Shown here one piece after another: positions 51,477 to 53,338 of a stretch of 53,338 bases of DNA (its first letter is position 1; each line of letters begins with the position of its first letter). Location of the stretch: contig JADGDI010000006.1 of assembly GCA_016744975.1 (NCBI GenBank), positions 1 through 53,338 on the forward strand, read 5' to 3'. Under the pieces are notes generated by a model. It made no database searches, was not told the origin of the DNA, and saw only the letters and a program-made list of their open reading frames with translations. The DNA is from Hyphomicrobiales bacterium (GTDB taxonomy: Bacteria > Pseudomonadota > Alphaproteobacteria > Rhizobiales > OSC116). A program made the translations under genes and the position numbers.

Positions 51477-52136
51477 TTATTGTGTCAAAAATATATGAGG
51501 GTCAAGATAGTATTTTTTACGAGAACCATGAGTTTCATTGGTCGCTGCCCAAGGCCGCGGATATAAGGTTTTTATAGTATAGTGCAAATGGGCAGGCTTG
51601 CCCTTTGCATTGCCACTATTTCCAACCGTGCCAATCTTTTGGCCAGAACGAACCCACTGCTGCTTGCTAACCAAAATACTGTCTAAATGCGCGTAATAAT
51701 GGATACGCCATTTCGGTCCGATAATGAAGATATGTTTACCAGCCTTTTTCCAATTGCCGACCTTCCACACAAACCCATCAACGCTAGACAGTAAATCTGT
51801 GCCCTTTTTTGCGAAAATATCGATGCCCTTATGGGTTTTAGAGCTGCCCCACGGTTCAAACCAAAAGCTGTTTTCTGCCCAATCGGCAGTGGTTGCACCT
51901 TTAACAGGAATGGTTTTTGTTTCAGGCCAAATAAAACCTGCCGCGATCAATATTATTGGCAAACTCACTATAAAAGCCACTATATAAGCAGCATTGGTAA
52001 TATTTATATTTTTATATTTTAGGCTCTTACCTCTGCCGACCGCTTCTGGTGGCATTGGCTCGTTATCCTTTTCAATGTCTCCAGCCAAAGGTAAGTTTTT
52101 GTCTGGTTGAATATTGTTTTTATCAGAATCAGTCAA
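51477..52136 (-). CDS. M23 family metallopeptidase (LytM-type)
   Basis: Membrane-anchored protein of 219 aa. A polar N-terminal cytoplasmic part of about 45 residues precedes one helix (AAYIVAFIVSLPIILIAAGF). The periplasmic M23 domain (about 90-205) carries the zinc ligands in THKGIDIFAKKG (His and Asp) and the HxH in PAHLHYTI, plus YYAHLDSILVSKQQWVRSGQ. Such enzymes cut peptidoglycan peptide cross-links. The metal site looks complete. The gene begins 2 bp after the NadM-like gene and ends 8 bp from the IS6 element. Confidence 0.9.
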   Translation of the reverse strand: MTDSDKNNIQPDKNLPLAGDIEKDNEPMPPEAVGRGKSLKYKNINITNAAYIVAFIVSLPIILIAAGFIWPETKTIPVKGATTADWAENSFWFEPWGSSKTHKGIDIFAKKGTDLLSSVDGFVWKVGNWKKAGKHIFIIGPKWRIHYYAHLDSILVSKQQWVRSGQKIGTVGNSGNAKGKPAHLHYTIKTLYPRPWAATNETHGSRKKYYLDPHIFLTQ

Positions 52137-52138
52137 TT

Positions 52139-53176
52139 TTAAAATATCTCAACAAATTGATCAATAATATCAGCATGATCATTATACAATTGCATTGTCT
52201 TAATTTTATCAATAGGCATCCAAATTGCGTCCTTTAAATGGCTTGTTTTATTTAGTTTCGGTAAAGATTTATCATTGGTGTTACCCAATTCACAATAATA
52301 GGCCATACATGCCCTATTGACGCCGATATTTCTGCTGGTTAGGTCAAATAACTGTTGCGATTTTATAGCATTTTTAAGATTCAGGCCATCCATTAAAATA
52401 ATTTCTTGGATTTCGAGTAAATTTACTAACGCTGCTTCCATATAGCTTTGATCTGTTTTGACATTTCCTCCTGGCAATGCCCAGCAATCTTTACCAGGGG
52501 TTTTGAGCCTTTTGATAAGTAATATATGGCCTTGCGTAACGATAACAATACGACAGGAAAGAAATTTTAAATAATCAGAAAAAGCACAATCTATAACAAG
52601 CTGCTGTTCATTTTGGTAATATAAATAATCATCGAGTAAATTACGATGGGCGGGGCAGGAATTTGACAGATCATTTATAACATTTTGAGGTAAATATTTT
52701 TTAACGGTGCCAATATTTTTAAGATGAGCGGAAAACCAAGCGTTGCGTATGGTTGTAGCGCTTATGCTTATGCTTTGCGCGATACCCTCAGACGCCCATT
52801 GCGGGAAGCTTTTTAAATAGTAGGATGACTGATCTTTTTCATGGCCGACTAATGTTACAGTATCGGAGTGAGTAATTGCATTTTGAACCTTTTTTTCAAG
52901 TTCATTTTCCCATTTTTGCTCTCTGTAACGATAATCATTCAAAGGCAGAATTGTAAGTTTTGGCACTAGCTGCTTTTTTGCAGCCATTAATTTGTAACAG
53001 GTTTCAATCCAACTTTTTCGTAGTTCAAAGTCAAAAGGGTTTTTAATCGAGGCTGCTTGATTGACCGAACCTACCATGACTATGATGTGATGATAATGCG
53101 ACATCATATGTTCAATTACAGTCAAATGACCAATATGCAGTGGTTGGAATCGACCAATATAGACACCAACTTTCAT
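52139..53176 (-). CDS. Bifunctional NMN adenylyltransferase/Nudix-type protein (NadM-Nudix) with degenerate Nudix box
   Basis: Protein of 345 aa. The N-terminal nucleotidyltransferase (about 1-175) has the intact signature GRFQPLHIGHLTVIEHMM and SISATTIRNAWFSAHL, plus LVGHEKDQSSYYLKSFPQW typical of the NadM-Nudix group; it should make NAD+ from NMN and ATP. The C-terminal Nudix fold (about 200-345) keeps LLIKRLKTPGKDCWALPGGN, but the catalytic helix, normally RExxEE, reads VNLLEI. ADP-ribose hydrolase activity is therefore doubtful. It heads a probable two-gene unit with the M23 peptidase. Confidence 0.88.
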   Translation of the reverse strand: MKVGVYIGRFQPLHIGHLTVIEHMMSHYHHIIVMVGSVNQAASIKNPFDFELRKSWIETCYKLMAAKKQLVPKLTILPLNDYRYREQKWENELEKKVQNAITHSDTVTLVGHEKDQSSYYLKSFPQWASEGIAQSISISATTIRNAWFSAHLKNIGTVKKYLPQNVINDLSNSCPAHRNLLDDYLYYQNEQQLVIDCAFSDYLKFLSCRIVIVTQGHILLIKRLKTPGKDCWALPGGNVKTDQSYMEAALVNLLEIQEIILMDGLNLKNAIKSQQLFDLTSRNIGVNRACMAYYCELGNTNDKSLPKLNKTSHLKDAIWMPIDKIKTMQLYNDHADIIDQFVEIF

Positions 53177-53338
53177 ATTTCACTCCAGCTTTACAGATTC
53201 ACATTTTTAGCGCTATAAATTTATAGTATAGTTGCATATTGAATGTTATTATATAGCAAAAATAGCCAAATTAAGCATATTGCAATTTTTTACAAAATAC
53301 GCGTAAAGATTGAATTTATTTTTACCAATTAAAAGAAA
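53177..53338. other. AT-rich region upstream of the NadM-Nudix gene
   Basis: About 160 bp of very AT-rich sequence to the window edge. It probably holds the promoter of the gene to its left; no specific element was recognised. Confidence 0.5.

Noticed and set aside
1-53338. CRISPR arrays, tRNA or rRNA genes, prophage
   Set aside because: No regularly spaced repeats, no tRNA-like T-loop sequences in the intergenic regions and no phage structural genes were seen by eye.

Overview
The window is about 53 kb of densely coded, AT-rich chromosome (roughly 40% G+C by eye). It most likely comes from an alphaproteobacterium, probably Hyphomicrobiales-like and perhaps aquatic. The indicators are a GcrA cell-cycle regulator, a Caulobacter-style cpa/tad pilus cluster, hisS followed by what looks like hisZ, and a phoR-pstSCAB-phoU-phoB block in alphaproteobacterial order. 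No rRNA, tRNA, CRISPR array or prophage was seen.

Layout: (1) 1-1653, minus strand: start of hisZ and complete hisS. (2) 1792-10651, minus: Tad/Flp pilus machine from the prepilin peptidase to the membrane platform proteins, with a separately terminated Flp pilin. A pilus N-domain protein (11164), a TadD-like lipoprotein (13220) and, 39 kb away, a TadG-like von Willebrand protein (49316) complete the visible parts; TadE and TadF are not seen. (3) 11969-16522: truA, a small secreted orphan, an M17 aminopeptidase and gcrA. (4) 16622-24107, minus: phosphate-starvation block, with a well-formed Pho box in front of pstS. (5) 24259-26335: a membrane-anchored AraC-type regulator divergent from a CPBP protease. 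(6) 26805-31999: four-gene periplasmic locus (imelysin, di-heme DHOR, second imelysin, Tat-exported DUF1513), probably iron or metal linked, with a terminator-like attenuator after the first gene. (7) 32694-39994: an unusually long glutamate synthase large subunit (1843 aa) with a CysJ-like diflavin reductase 26 bp downstream and no gltD in view. (8) 40383-46709: the complete branched-chain 2-oxoacid dehydrogenase operon with a divergent Lrp-type regulator, followed by a DHFR-like reductase gene with an attenuator-like leader. (9) 46821-49267: two tandem paralogous MFS transporters. (10) 50805-53176: an IS6-family element crippled by an internal deletion, an M23 peptidase and an NadM-Nudix protein whose Nudix box has lost most catalytic residues.

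The strongest candidate for an undescribed system is the glutamate synthase/diflavin reductase pair. The large subunit carries about 110 extra residues between the central and FMN domains, about 200 extra residues at the C-terminus and a one-residue-shorter Fe-S cysteine spacing. The only redox partner next to it is a CysJ-type NADPH-FAD-FMN protein. The inference is that this protein replaces GltD as electron donor. This has not been tested here.
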